NCBI RefSeq assembly: GCF_041080795.1
Contig: NZ_CP129674.1
Coordinates: forward strand, 1,798,001-1,862,000
Reading direction: 5' to 3'
DNA from: Bifidobacterium sp. WK041_4_12
GTDB taxonomy: Bacteria > Actinomycetota > Actinomycetes > Actinomycetales > Bifidobacteriaceae
Length of the DNA: 64,000 bases
Shown: one piece after another, positions 37,318 to 47,145 of the stretch
How the letters are laid out: the number at the start of each line of letters is the position of its first letter
Numbering within the stretch: position 1 is the first letter of the stretch
Notes under the pieces: model-generated
Told to the model about the DNA's origin: nothing
The model's input: only the letters and a program-made list of their open reading frames with translations
Databases searched by the model: none
Position numbers and translations under genes: made by a program

Positions 37318-37662
37318 GTTCTCCCTCATTACTGAATCCCTTGTCGGATTCATTGTTGAATCCCCTGTATTGTGTCTGGCGCGAATACCTGGCATTCATT
37401 CCAACGCATCAATTCTATCGAATGCTTCGCCGTTTTTCTTCACTTTCTCTCTCCACTGCGGAGCCTTCTTCTGTCGATGAATGTCGCGTCTGCAGATTGT
37501 GAGATGCAGTGAGTGTTGAAGCAACATCTTCTGCAATGGACAAACGAGACTATTCTTGGCAAGGTAGCCAGCCACGCCCCCTTGGAAAGTGAGTACGAAT
37601 TTTCTATACGTGAAATGCATCGACATGGTCATAGCATGGTTGGATAACGAAAAGAGGAAGCA
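37318..37662. other. Intergenic region before the DsrE-like gene
   Basis: 345 bp. It holds the divergent promoters of the DUF4190-like gene (minus) and the DsrE-like gene (plus). No gene, repeat or strong hairpin is seen. Confidence 0.4.
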
Positions 37663-37998
37663 ATGCCCACGAACAGCAGCCTTCAACCCGTGATTGTGCA
37701 TGCGTCTGATGATGGTGATGATGTGCGGCGAGGCTTGCGTGTGTGCAAGTCCATCGTAGATGATCGGCAATGCTCAGATACTGTATATGTGGTGGTCAAC
37801 CATGATGCCATCACTGCTGCACCAAGCATTCACCGCGAAGACATTCCAGACGGTGTCGAGGTATATGCCTGCGCCACGGCACTCAGGACTCATGGCATTG
37901 CAGAGGAATCGCTTGATCCTGTCATTCACATAGTTCCTTCGGGAATCGTGTTCATTGCCGAGCAACAACAGAAGCAGGCTTTCTACATCAGGCTCTAG
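37663..37998 (+). CDS. DsrE/DsrF-like small protein
   Basis: 111 aa. The pattern PVIVHASDDGDDVRRGLRVCKSIVDD, VYVVVNHDAI, and a C-terminal IHIVPSGIVFIAEQQQ matches the alpha/beta DsrE fold of YchN-like proteins. There are two Cys but no clear catalytic motif. GAGGAAGC precedes the ATG. Single gene; a role in sulfur relay is only a family-level guess. Confidence 0.7.
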   Translation: MPTNSSLQPVIVHASDDGDDVRRGLRVCKSIVDDRQCSDTVYVVVNHDAITAAPSIHREDIPDGVEVYACATALRTHGIAEESLDPVIHIVPSGIVFIAEQQQKQAFYIRL

Positions 37999-38196
37999 TA
38001 AGGGCACAAGTTCGTCACAACCGTTGTCGATGCCGCAATCGGCATGGCATTGACGCCGTCATTGGCAAGGGAATCGGCGGTTCCATTGGTAAAGTCAGCG
38101 CAATATCATCGGTAAGGCCACTGACGCTGGCAACGTCACCTACTGACTCGATCTACTGACTCGCGCAGCTTGCTTCACCATCCGGTCACACGCGCA

Positions 38197-39552
38197 TCAG
38201 CCAAAATATCCCTCGTCGACGAGTGTGGAGCAGGCCTTCATGAAACGGTCCACGTCCGAGGAAGAAAATACCAGCGGGGGGCGGAGCTTCAAGGTGCTGC
38301 CATCGGGTCCAGAGGATGATATGAGAATGAACATGTCGCGTAGCTTGCTGATAATGGCCCGCGCGGCCATCGGGTCCGAACTGGTTGAATCGCTGCTGCC
38401 TATGTCGATGCCAAGAAACAGTCCAGCATGACGTATGCCTCGAAAACGCGGTGTTCCCCCAAGCAGCTGTAGAAGCTGCGCGCTGAGCTCTTCACCGATC
38501 TTCTGCGCATGGGAGAGCAGATGCCGCTCTTCAATCTCGTCAAGCACTGCCCCAGCCGCTCTCATCGATACTGGATTGCCACCGAAGGTATTGAAATAGC
38601 GAGTGCATGAAGCAAATGCCTCACCTATCTTGTGCTTATAGATGACGGCACCGGTCGGGATTCCATTGGCCATTGGTTTGCCAGTCGTGACCATGTCCGC
38701 ATCGGCATGATGGCGCTGAAAACCCCAGAAGGCTTCTCCAGTGCGCGCAAATCCTGACTGGACTTCATCGGCGATGAGTATGCCGCCAGCGCGGTGCACG
38801 GCCTGAGCGATATCTCCCACCCAGCCTGTCGCTCCTGGAAGAATGCCGTCAGAGGAGAAAATCTGATCCAGCAACACTGCCGATACGCCAAAACCGCCAT
38901 CATGCAATTTCTGGAACGCATCTTCGAAGCGCTGCTTCAATGTGGCTCTGACTTGACTCTCAGGCTGCTTGCTTGTCAGCACGTCAGCAACCTCAACGGT
39001 TGCGAGGAATGGTGCCAATGGTACGCCTGTGCCAAAGCTTGGAGAAATCGAAGAGACCAGCGAGGTGATGCCATGATATGCGTGAGCGGTCACCACAACC
39101 CCCTGATGACCTGTATATACGCGAGCCATGCGCAGGGCGAGGTCGTTGGATTCCGAACCGGAATTGGTAAAGTTCACCCGGTCCAAAGCGTCAGGGAAGG
39201 AATGCAGAAGGCGCTCTCCATAGTCAAGAATCTCATCCTGCAGATACCTGGAATGCGTGTCTTGCCGACCAAGTTGATCGTTGACCGCTTCGCGCACTCG
39301 TGGGTTTGCATGGCCGACGCATGCAACATTGTTATAGCAATCCAGATAATCATTGCCGGACGCATCAAAGAGATGTGCCGCCTGCCCTCGCACTATATGA
39401 ACCGGCCGGTCATAGAACAGCGGCCCCATGGTTCCCAAGATTCGTTTGCGCCGTTCCACGAGTGCCCGCTCGTCATCGTCCAAGGCTGTCATGCCCTTGT
39501 CGAAGTCGAAAGCATTGGAAAGCTGCTGCTTGCCTGCCTTGTTCGTTGTCAT
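38197..39552 (-). CDS. Class III PLP enzyme, phospholyase-like (AGXT2L family)
   Basis: 451 aa. The sequence YLDCYNNVACVGHANPRV, FTNSGSESNDLALRMARVYTG, LIADEVQSGFARTG and the PLP lysine in MVTTGKPMANGIPTG resembles animal ethanolamine-phosphate and 5-phosphohydroxylysine phospholyases (ETNPPL, PHYKPL), which split phosphate and ammonia from a phosphorylated amino alcohol. A HYKK-like kinase is encoded 31 bp upstream, which supports phospholyase rather than transaminase activity. The ATG at 39552 follows AAGGAAC. It is the last gene of the 12-gene unit. Substrate (phosphohydroxylysine or phosphoethanolamine) is inferred. Confidence 0.8.
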   Translation of the reverse strand: MTTNKAGKQQLSNAFDFDKGMTALDDDERALVERRKRILGTMGPLFYDRPVHIVRGQAAHLFDASGNDYLDCYNNVACVGHANPRVREAVNDQLGRQDTHSRYLQDEILDYGERLLHSFPDALDRVNFTNSGSESNDLALRMARVYTGHQGVVVTAHAYHGITSLVSSISPSFGTGVPLAPFLATVEVADVLTSKQPESQVRATLKQRFEDAFQKLHDGGFGVSAVLLDQIFSSDGILPGATGWVGDIAQAVHRAGGILIADEVQSGFARTGEAFWGFQRHHADADMVTTGKPMANGIPTGAVIYKHKIGEAFASCTRYFNTFGGNPVSMRAAGAVLDEIEERHLLSHAQKIGEELSAQLLQLLGGTPRFRGIRHAGLFLGIDIGSSDSTSSDPMAARAIISKLRDMFILISSSGPDGSTLKLRPPLVFSSSDVDRFMKACSTLVDEGYFG

Positions 39553-39583
39553 AGTGTTCCTTTTCGTATTGCTATCAGCACCG

Positions 39584-40684
39584 TCACCGGTGGAATCTGG
39601 ATGGCTGAAACGCTTCTCCAATGGCTTTGAGACCAATGTTCTGCACGGTTGCCAGACGCTTCAGACGCGTTTCTGGATTTGAGATGTAATGCGAGGCATC
39701 CACGCCTGCAAGAGTTTGCGCCAGATAAGGAAGCAGCACGGCAAGTGCACTCCTCGCCTCAATCAACACAGGCAACAGCGAGTAATCCTCATCGCTGAGA
39801 CGAATGCGAGTGTCTTGGCGTGAAAGCTGCCATGAATAGCCTTGCAGTATTCGCTGGCACGGCGCTAAGGCCGTATCCGCACTGGCATCTGCGACGATGG
39901 CATAGCTGAGGCATGTCGCCACATCACATATCAGTGGCATTCTGTGCATGTCGCCAAAATCGATGATTCCTGCGATAACATTCGGCATGTTCGCATCAAC
40001 CATCACGTTTCCGGGATGAAAATCGCCATGACACATATATTCCGGAAGTTCACAGACGCGTTTGTGAATGGTCAGATAATCGTCAAGAGCATGTTCTATT
40101 GGCTTTCTCATGCGAATGTCGGCAATTGCAGGAAGCGTGGCCTCGCATATTTCCGGGAACAGCCTCATGTCCCACAGCACTCGTCCACGATGATCCTCAA
40201 AGCTTTCTTCCTTGGACAACACAAGCTCCACTCGGGCCAAGGCCTCTCCCATGTTGAAGAGCAGAAGATCCGAGGCAGCCTCTCTCATATGCGACAGCAC
40301 GTCACCGGCAACGAATGAGGTCAATGTCGCATATCGAGTGCCGTGCTGCCCTTCCATCGCAGAAACCAAATCGCCTGATCTGTTGGCAATGACCCGAGTG
40401 ACGGGCAGCGATGAGTCCAACTCTTCGAAACTTCGAATGGCTTGCGAGCGCATCAGCACCGCTTCACGGCTTTCGGAAGGATGTTCAATCTTCAATATCC
40501 ATTGTGGTCTTGCCGACTGAGCAACGCTTATGCTGAAGGTGTCGTCCCGCTCGGTCATGATGCGCTGCAGCGTAATGTCGTTTAGCCCGTAATGGTCTTT
40601 AAGAAAAACAAGTGCATCATGCGCGCTGATTCGCTCATGTGGCTCGCAGAGCGCTGCATATCCTTCATAGTCTTCGAGACTCAT
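39584..40684 (-). CDS. APH-fold kinase resembling hydroxylysine kinase
   Basis: 366 aa of the aminoglycoside-phosphotransferase/choline-kinase fold. The catalytic loop is CHGDFHPGNVMV (Brenner motif) and the metal site GIIDFGDMHRM. The N-terminal RDDTFSISV...WILKI and the middle LWDMRLFPEI resemble human HYKK, which phosphorylates 5-hydroxylysine with GTP. It starts 4 bp after the alcohol dehydrogenase stop and is followed by the phospholyase-like gene. Ethanolamine or another amino alcohol remains possible. Confidence 0.78.
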   Translation of the reverse strand: MSLEDYEGYAALCEPHERISAHDALVFLKDHYGLNDITLQRIMTERDDTFSISVAQSARPQWILKIEHPSESREAVLMRSQAIRSFEELDSSLPVTRVIANRSGDLVSAMEGQHGTRYATLTSFVAGDVLSHMREAASDLLLFNMGEALARVELVLSKEESFEDHRGRVLWDMRLFPEICEATLPAIADIRMRKPIEHALDDYLTIHKRVCELPEYMCHGDFHPGNVMVDANMPNVIAGIIDFGDMHRMPLICDVATCLSYAIVADASADTALAPCQRILQGYSWQLSRQDTRIRLSDEDYSLLPVLIEARSALAVLLPYLAQTLAGVDASHYISNPETRLKRLATVQNIGLKAIGEAFQPSRFHR

Positions 40685-40688
40685 GTCA

Positions 40689-41732
40689 TCAGCTGACCTT
40701 GATCAAGGGCTTGATCGTGCGCCGGTTATCCATGTCATCGTATGCCGTTGCGATGTCATCCAATCGGTATTCCTTGGTATAGACCAGCCCTGGGTTGATC
40801 GACCCGTCGAGAATCTTTGGCAGTAGCTTGGCGATGTAGTGATGCGCTGGAGACATGCCGCCTGTTACCGTGATGTTCTTGTAGAACAGGCTTTTCACAT
40901 CGATGTCAACGCCATGCGGCAAGCCGACATAGCTGACCGATCCTCCAGGAGCGCACATCGAAATCGCTGTGGAGAACGATTGCGCCGAACCGACACATTC
41001 AAGCACGACATCAGGCATGGTGCCTGACGTCAGTGTCTCAACCGCTTTTACGGCGTCGTCACCGCGAACGGAGATCACGTCATCGGCTCCACATGCCTTG
41101 GCAAGGAGCTGTCGATCCTCATGTCTGCTCCCGGCATTGATGATGCGTGAAGCGCCGAGCAATCGCGCTGCCATGATCGCGCAGAGCCCCACTGCTCCGT
41201 CTCCCACCACGACGACGGTATCGCCACTGCGGATACCGGAGCATGTGGCTGCATGGTATCCGGTGGTAAACACGTCGGTGAGGGTCAACAGGCTTGCCAT
41301 AAGGCTCTCGTCGGGACGACTCCCATCAGGCAGCGCCTTGATCAGGGTGCCATCGGCGTAGGGGACGCATGCTGCTTCGCCCTGACCGGCATCGACACTC
41401 TCCCTGCCCCAGAAACCTCCGTGAATGCAGCTCGTTTCGAGGCCTTTCTGACAGTAGCGGCATGTGCCATCGCTATAGCGAAAGGGAACGATAACCCAAT
41501 CACCAGGCTTCACCGTAGATACCTCGGATCCGACTTCACGAACGGTTCCGACGAATTCATGACCGATTCTGCTGGGTGCAGCCGCTCCCTGACCTCGATA
41601 TGTCCACAGGTCTGAACCACACACCCCCGCATACTCGATGTCGACTACGGCATCAGAGCATTCGGCTATTGCAGCGTTGGGAACTTCCTCCAGTTCGACG
41701 CTACGTTCTCCTGTATATACGGTTGCTTTCAT
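40689..41732 (-). CDS. Zinc-dependent alcohol dehydrogenase
   Basis: 347 aa, medium-chain dehydrogenase. Catalytic-zinc residues are in YAGVCGSDLW and RIGHEFVG; the structural-zinc loop has CRYCQKGLETSC; the Rossmann motif is VVVGDGAVGL. It starts after AAAGGTGAG. Cotranscription with the kinase suggests it oxidises or reduces the aldehyde or alcohol of the same pathway. Substrate unknown. Confidence 0.88.
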   Translation of the reverse strand: MKATVYTGERSVELEEVPNAAIAECSDAVVDIEYAGVCGSDLWTYRGQGAAAPSRIGHEFVGTVREVGSEVSTVKPGDWVIVPFRYSDGTCRYCQKGLETSCIHGGFWGRESVDAGQGEAACVPYADGTLIKALPDGSRPDESLMASLLTLTDVFTTGYHAATCSGIRSGDTVVVVGDGAVGLCAIMAARLLGASRIINAGSRHEDRQLLAKACGADDVISVRGDDAVKAVETLTSGTMPDVVLECVGSAQSFSTAISMCAPGGSVSYVGLPHGVDIDVKSLFYKNITVTGGMSPAHHYIAKLLPKILDGSINPGLVYTKEYRLDDIATAYDDMDNRRTIKPLIKVS

Positions 41733-41805
41733 TCAATCTCACCTTTCAATTTCAGTTTGTGCAGCACTATGGATATCTCAATACGGGCACATCAATGCAG
41801 TCGCA

Positions 41806-43122
41806 TCAATGCGGTCGCTCAGCAACGCTGAGTTGAAGACTGCGCTCTCGCAGGCGGGCGAACACCTTGGGCAGCATGACGCTGAATCCGATAAGACCAA
41901 TGATCCACATCGGATACTGCACCAGTACCGCAACTCGCATCGATTGACTCGTGTACAGTCTCGGGCTGCTTGCCCCCTGCCAGTCCAACAGCTGCCCGAC
42001 TCCCAGAAGCACTAGCCCAGATGAGAGGAAACCTCCAATATTGGCTAGGGCGGTTGCAGTTCCGAGATCCTTCGGCAGACAACCCTCTCGAGCGAAGTCG
42101 AACGCGACGCTTGAAGCCGCCATGCCGCTCGATATGGAGAGCAGCAGTGCAATCATCACCGCTTGAGGATGAGGACCAGCCGTGGCAAGCAGTATCGTCC
42201 AGCACAGCATCTGAGCGCCTACCGTGACATACACCAGCATGATTCTGCCGTGAATCGGATGTGCACTGGCAAAACGTCCGAACAAGAGTGCCCAGACAAC
42301 GCACGTCGCAGTCCCCCATGCCAGGTAGGCACTCGCCTGAGCACGCGAATAGCGTTCGACGGTAAGCAGAAAGGGGAAACCCCAGAGCTGATTCATCAGA
42401 GTATTCGAAAACCAGGTGATGCTATGCACCCAGAATCCGCATATGGTTCCAGGAAGTCGCGCGACCGAGCACAGATCGTGCAATACGCCTGACCAGTTCA
42501 ATCCCACTGCGCTCTGAACCCTTGCATGAGTGTCTTGTACCGAGGGACTTTCGCGCAACAACGAGAGCACACAGAATGCCATGAGGAAGCCAATCGCAGC
42601 AAGCGAAAGAAATGCGGTCTTCCAATGCGCCATATTCATAACCCACACGAAGGGGTACACCGATATGATCTGGCCAAGATTGCCAATTTGTGCGGTCAAC
42701 TGATTCATCACAGGCAGCCTGCGCATCGGGAACCATGCTGCGAGAAGCCTGATAACAGAGATGAAAATGCACGCATCGCCGATACCGACCGCAGCTCGGG
42801 CGAACACAGCCATCCATGTCGCCGTTGCAAGAGCCATAATCACCTGTCCGACTGACATCAGCATGCATCCAGCCGTGATCATTCGTTTTGGTCCAAATCT
42901 GTCCAGCAGTATACCCGCAGGAATCTGTGCAATCGCATAGATGAACAGCTGCAGATACACGAATGACGACAAGGCGGCACTGCTGATGTTGAAATACAGC
43001 GCAGCCTGAATTCCCGTGGCAGAAAGCGACGAACGGCATGTGGCTGCAAACACATAGCCCGACATGGCAAGAATCCACATGGCATACGCCACGATTTCGC
43101 CGCTACGCCTTGCCGCACCCAT
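41806..43122 (-). CDS. MFS transporter
   Basis: 438 aa with about 12 hydrophobic helices and the MFS inter-helix motif LLDRFGPKRMI after TM2. The ATG at 43122 has a strong GGAGGTG 6 nt upstream, better than the in-frame start at 43161. It belongs to the catabolic unit and could import its substrate or export a product. The family covers nitrate, anion and drug transport; no specificity can be read. Confidence 0.85.
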   Translation of the reverse strand: MGAARRSGEIVAYAMWILAMSGYVFAATCRSSLSATGIQAALYFNISSAALSSFVYLQLFIYAIAQIPAGILLDRFGPKRMITAGCMLMSVGQVIMALATATWMAVFARAAVGIGDACIFISVIRLLAAWFPMRRLPVMNQLTAQIGNLGQIISVYPFVWVMNMAHWKTAFLSLAAIGFLMAFCVLSLLRESPSVQDTHARVQSAVGLNWSGVLHDLCSVARLPGTICGFWVHSITWFSNTLMNQLWGFPFLLTVERYSRAQASAYLAWGTATCVVWALLFGRFASAHPIHGRIMLVYVTVGAQMLCWTILLATAGPHPQAVMIALLLSISSGMAASSVAFDFAREGCLPKDLGTATALANIGGFLSSGLVLLGVGQLLDWQGASSPRLYTSQSMRVAVLVQYPMWIIGLIGFSVMLPKVFARLRERSLQLSVAERPH

Positions 43123-43247
43123 ACGAACACCTCCTTTCCTGACGAGTTCCATCTCAGTCACATCTGTCTGTCAGACATTTCTTGTGTCACTCGTTCCGAT
43201 GACAGAACTGATCGGAGACCAAAGTTGAGTGGCACGGCGTGTTTGCC

Positions 43248-44891
43248 TCACATCCGCGAGAATCGAGTCACACCGCCGATAATCGTTTGGAGTACCTCGA
43301 TTGTGTGAAGCTCATCGGCTGGTACATCATGCGGATCATGATTGAGGACCACGAAATCAGCGAGCTTGCCGACACTGATACTGCCAAGAACATGCTCCTT
43401 ATGCGAGGCGTATGCACTTCCATAGGTGTAAGCGCTTAACGCCTGATCGACCGACAGCTTCTCACTTTCACCAAGAACGAAGCCCTGAGCGGTGGTTCTC
43501 GTCACCATGCCTTCAATCGAAACCATAGGGTCGACGGGAGCGCACGGGGCATCGGTACTGCCCGGAATAATCGCTCCACGACTCACAAAAGCTCCCATCC
43601 GGTAGGCTCTTCGCGCTCGCTCCTCCCCCAGCAGCTCGACGTACGCATCGCCATTGTTCTTGATGAAGCTACCCTGCGGATTGGCAATGATGCCGTCAGC
43701 GATGATTCGATTCACGGTCGTATCATCCGCGATGCCGCAATGTTCAAGCCGGTGACGGACATCCTTTCTTGGATAGAGCCTCTGCGCATGCTCGAAGGCA
43801 TCCAAGGCAAGATTGATCGCCCTGTCCCCGATTGCATGAACGGCCACGCGCCAACCCTGACGATGCAGCTGTGCCACATGATGCGTGAACTCCTCTGGAT
43901 CCCAGCTCAGCACGCCATAATTGTCGGGATGCCCCAGATATGGTTCGCTCAGATATGCCGAAAGACTGTTGAAGGCACCATCAAGAATGACCTTCGCCGG
44001 GCCGATGTCAAGCAATCCGCCTTCGAAGCCGGTGCGCATACCGAGGTCAAGGCCGAAACCTTGCTCTATATCCCCTGTGAGTTGTCCCAGATCGTGCAGT
44101 GCGCTGTAGTACGGCATGAGCGTGCCACGCTGCTGGATAAGACCGCGATCATAGGCCGTCTGGAACAGACCTATGTCGCTTGGAGTCATGCCTATGCCCT
44201 CCCAGTGGGGATTGGTTCCGGTTCCCGCATCGGAAAAACTGGTTATTCCCAACGCCAGCGTGCAGTCTGCAGCGAGTTTAAGCTGATGCAGTAAAGTCTC
44301 TTCTGAAACTCGGTTCGCTACACCGGTGACCATGAAGCAGAAACTGTCCTTGACCAGACCGGTGATCCTACCGTGTTCCCGAATGACGAGATCCGTGTCT
44401 TCGATATCTTCGGGATGCTCATATCCGGCGCGTTTGAACGCCTCACTGTTGATAACCGCTGCATGGTTCGAAAGATGCAGAATGAGCACGGGATGACCGT
44501 GTGATATCTGATCCAAGCGTGCAATATCGGGGAACGCGCCCAGTGAGAACTGGTCGAAGCCCCAGCCAAGCACCCACTGCCCTTCGGGAGCTTGAACGCA
44601 TGCCGTCTCGACCTTGGCATAGAGCTGCTCCAAGGTCGTAGTCGTCTGCTTTCGTAAGTCCACCTGATTGAGATTCGCTCCCAGCAAGGAGAAGTGCAGA
44701 TGCACATCGTTGAAGCCGGGGCACACATATTTCCCTTGAAGGTCAATGTGCTCCCTGGCACTCACCCCTTCAAGCTCGTCGTCAATCGCGACGATGTTCC
44801 CATGATGCACCCCTATCGTCGTGGCATAGGGATGCTTGGGATCCATCGTCTGAACATGTGCATTCTCAAATACGGTGTCTATCGCAAACAT
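43248..44891 (-). CDS. YtcJ-type metal-dependent amidohydrolase
   Basis: 547 aa. N-terminal metal ligands are in GFNDVHLHF, followed by HAIGDRAI, HRLEHC and a C-terminal GSTDAPCAPVDP, typical of the YtcJ/amidohydrolase-3 group. AGAGGGGAATC precedes the ATG. Members hydrolyse varied amides and N-acyl compounds; the natural substrate here is unknown. It follows the amidase gene in the same unit. Confidence 0.9.
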   Translation of the reverse strand: MFAIDTVFENAHVQTMDPKHPYATTIGVHHGNIVAIDDELEGVSAREHIDLQGKYVCPGFNDVHLHFSLLGANLNQVDLRKQTTTTLEQLYAKVETACVQAPEGQWVLGWGFDQFSLGAFPDIARLDQISHGHPVLILHLSNHAAVINSEAFKRAGYEHPEDIEDTDLVIREHGRITGLVKDSFCFMVTGVANRVSEETLLHQLKLAADCTLALGITSFSDAGTGTNPHWEGIGMTPSDIGLFQTAYDRGLIQQRGTLMPYYSALHDLGQLTGDIEQGFGLDLGMRTGFEGGLLDIGPAKVILDGAFNSLSAYLSEPYLGHPDNYGVLSWDPEEFTHHVAQLHRQGWRVAVHAIGDRAINLALDAFEHAQRLYPRKDVRHRLEHCGIADDTTVNRIIADGIIANPQGSFIKNNGDAYVELLGEERARRAYRMGAFVSRGAIIPGSTDAPCAPVDPMVSIEGMVTRTTAQGFVLGESEKLSVDQALSAYTYGSAYASHKEHVLGSISVGKLADFVVLNHDPHDVPADELHTIEVLQTIIGGVTRFSRM

Positions 44892-44940
44892 GAGCGATTC
44901 CCCTCTGCACAGTAGCCATATGCGAACTCCTTGTTAACAC

Positions 44941-46992
44941 TCATAGCAACGACCCCTCACCATGGGTTGGCACAGGATTGTCGCATACACGAATATCCGC
45001 TCCCAGACTTCGGTCCAGGCTCGAAAACAGTGCGATTACGGCAACCTTCCTGGCATCGAAAACGGACGCGAGCGACAGTGTCCCATGCCAGGAATCATCA
45101 CGAGACCACTCCTGCACCAGTACGCCATTGATGAAGATTCGGCATGAATAACGCTGATCGGGATTGCTCATGCGCACATCATAGTCAATCGAACCATGCT
45201 CAATCGTCACGTCAAGAGTTGCATCAAGCGGCCCTCCGTCACTCTGCCCGGGTTGGGACTGTGCAAAGCTGCCGTTCAGCGGTATTCTGCCATGATCGGG
45301 AAGTGGCGGCGTACGTTTCGGCGGCACTCGCAAGGATGTGGACTGTTCGAATTCGTAGGCGCATGCCAGCAGCAGCTGATCGCTTCCCGAGGGTCCGATG
45401 AAGGTCAGGCCTGCAGGCATGCCCGTATCCGACATCACACCCATGGTCGTCGTCACCGTGGGTATGCCCAGATGACGGATGAATCTGTTGCCGTTGGAAA
45501 ACCACGTTCCATCCTGCCATGCTTCGGTGTTGTCAACCTCGTCCACATCAGTGTCAGCCTTGGCAACGTTGCTATTCGTGGGGAATATGAGAACGTCCAG
45601 ATTCTCAGCGCGCATCCATGCTTCAAGATGGCGCTTTCGTATCGCTTCAAGGCCTCGAAGCCCCTGTTCCAGTTCGGGAGTCTCTTCGGAGGGGAGCATC
45701 GCTCCCGAACGCATGTATTCGTCTGCCTGCTGGTAGAAGCCGTAACGGTAGTGTTTCGCATGGGCCACGGAGTTAAAGGGATTGGGGAATATGTCATCCG
45801 GGTCAACGTCTTGCAGACTGGTGATGCCGCTCATATCGAAGGATTCGATGAACTCTTCAAGAATGGACGCATTGAGCTGAAGCCATTCGTGTTCCATCCA
45901 ATCATGAGGAATGAGCCCTTCATCGGCAAAGGTCTTGAGAGTTCTTGGAGCACTCTCATATGCGTCGCGCAACGGCAACGAAGTCCATCGGACATGAGCG
46001 CCAAGTTGCCGCAACGATTGCATCGACTGCATCAGCAGCGCATTGATGCTTGGCCGTGTATAGACTGAAGGAATCACGCCACCCAAACGACCTGCATATT
46101 CGTTGACAACCCCAATGTTGAGTCCAGAAAGAACGTCCGCTCCCATAACCCCTTCGAAGCCGAGGTCTTGCACGCGTGCGGCATCATCGAGAGGAACGAA
46201 GGGTTGCCTTCTCCACAGATCTCCTCGAGTGTCTTCATCTGCTTGCGTCAGCGTTGGCAGCAGTTGCAGAAGATCCTCAACGGTGCGAGCGTGCGGCACT
46301 ACTTCATCCTTCGTGGCGTGCAGCACCCAATTGCCACGTAGCGAAATAACACCTCGCGTAGGAGTGTATGCGACAACGCCGTTGTTGGCTGCTGGCGAGC
46401 GCCCGGAAGAGACGGTTTCCTCCCCCATGCCGAAGGCGGCGAAGCTTGCCGCAGTCGATACTGCCGAACCATGCGAGGAGCCCGAATACCATGCTGCCGG
46501 CAAATACTCGCCGTTATATGGACTTTCAGACCTTCCATACACGCCGCGCTGCACTCCTCCGGCTGCCATCGGCGGCATGTTGGTCCGTCCAAGCAAAATC
46601 GCGCCAGCCTTGCGCAATGCCGCAACGGAAAAACTGTCTTCATTGGCCACCACATGCGCGAATGCCGGTGATCCGGCTGCCATCGTCATGCCTTTGGCCA
46701 TATAGCTGTCTTTGACTGTAAAGGGGATGCCTTGCAAGCTTCCCTGAACATTGCCGTGAGCACGTTGCGAATCCTTCTGCATGGCTTCATGCAAGGCATT
46801 GGATGCAATAATCGGGGTTGAGTTGAGACGAATGCCATTGACATCGTAGAAAAACAACCTGTTCAGATAATTCACGACAAGCTCGGTGGAAGTGATGCGA
46901 CCAGATGCCAACATCGATTTCATCTCGCCTATGCTCAACTCAACCACGTCTCGTTGAGTTTCGCCGCTTACGAAATTTGCTAACGACTGCAT
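44941..46992 (-). CDS. Amidase-signature hydrolase with C-terminal extension
   Basis: 683 aa. The catalytic Lys lies in PFTVKDSY, the cis-Ser region in YSGSSHGSAVSTA and the nucleophile region in EETVSSGRSPAANNG, so the Ser-Ser-Lys triad looks intact. About 130 residues follow the amidase domain and form a beta-rich, undefined extension. The ATG at 46992 begins the conserved region; the frame extends upstream to 47115. Amidases of this type hydrolyse small or peptide amides. It lies just downstream of the peptide-transporter binding protein, so it may act on an imported amide or peptide. Confidence 0.85.
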   Translation of the reverse strand: MQSLANFVSGETQRDVVELSIGEMKSMLASGRITSTELVVNYLNRLFFYDVNGIRLNSTPIIASNALHEAMQKDSQRAHGNVQGSLQGIPFTVKDSYMAKGMTMAAGSPAFAHVVANEDSFSVAALRKAGAILLGRTNMPPMAAGGVQRGVYGRSESPYNGEYLPAAWYSGSSHGSAVSTAASFAAFGMGEETVSSGRSPAANNGVVAYTPTRGVISLRGNWVLHATKDEVVPHARTVEDLLQLLPTLTQADEDTRGDLWRRQPFVPLDDAARVQDLGFEGVMGADVLSGLNIGVVNEYAGRLGGVIPSVYTRPSINALLMQSMQSLRQLGAHVRWTSLPLRDAYESAPRTLKTFADEGLIPHDWMEHEWLQLNASILEEFIESFDMSGITSLQDVDPDDIFPNPFNSVAHAKHYRYGFYQQADEYMRSGAMLPSEETPELEQGLRGLEAIRKRHLEAWMRAENLDVLIFPTNSNVAKADTDVDEVDNTEAWQDGTWFSNGNRFIRHLGIPTVTTTMGVMSDTGMPAGLTFIGPSGSDQLLLACAYEFEQSTSLRVPPKRTPPLPDHGRIPLNGSFAQSQPGQSDGGPLDATLDVTIEHGSIDYDVRMSNPDQRYSCRIFINGVLVQEWSRDDSWHGTLSLASVFDARKVAVIALFSSLDRSLGADIRVCDNPVPTHGEGSLL

Positions 46993-47145
46993 ACACCCAC
47001 ACTTTCGGATTGCACAACCATGTGAAGTTAAGGAATTGAAATGATGACGATACACTCTGTAGATGCGTAGCAGCCACGCCACAGTGTTGAATATCACGAC
47101 GTGGCTGCTTCTCATCTCTTTGTTGCGAAACTATTTGTTGCGAAA

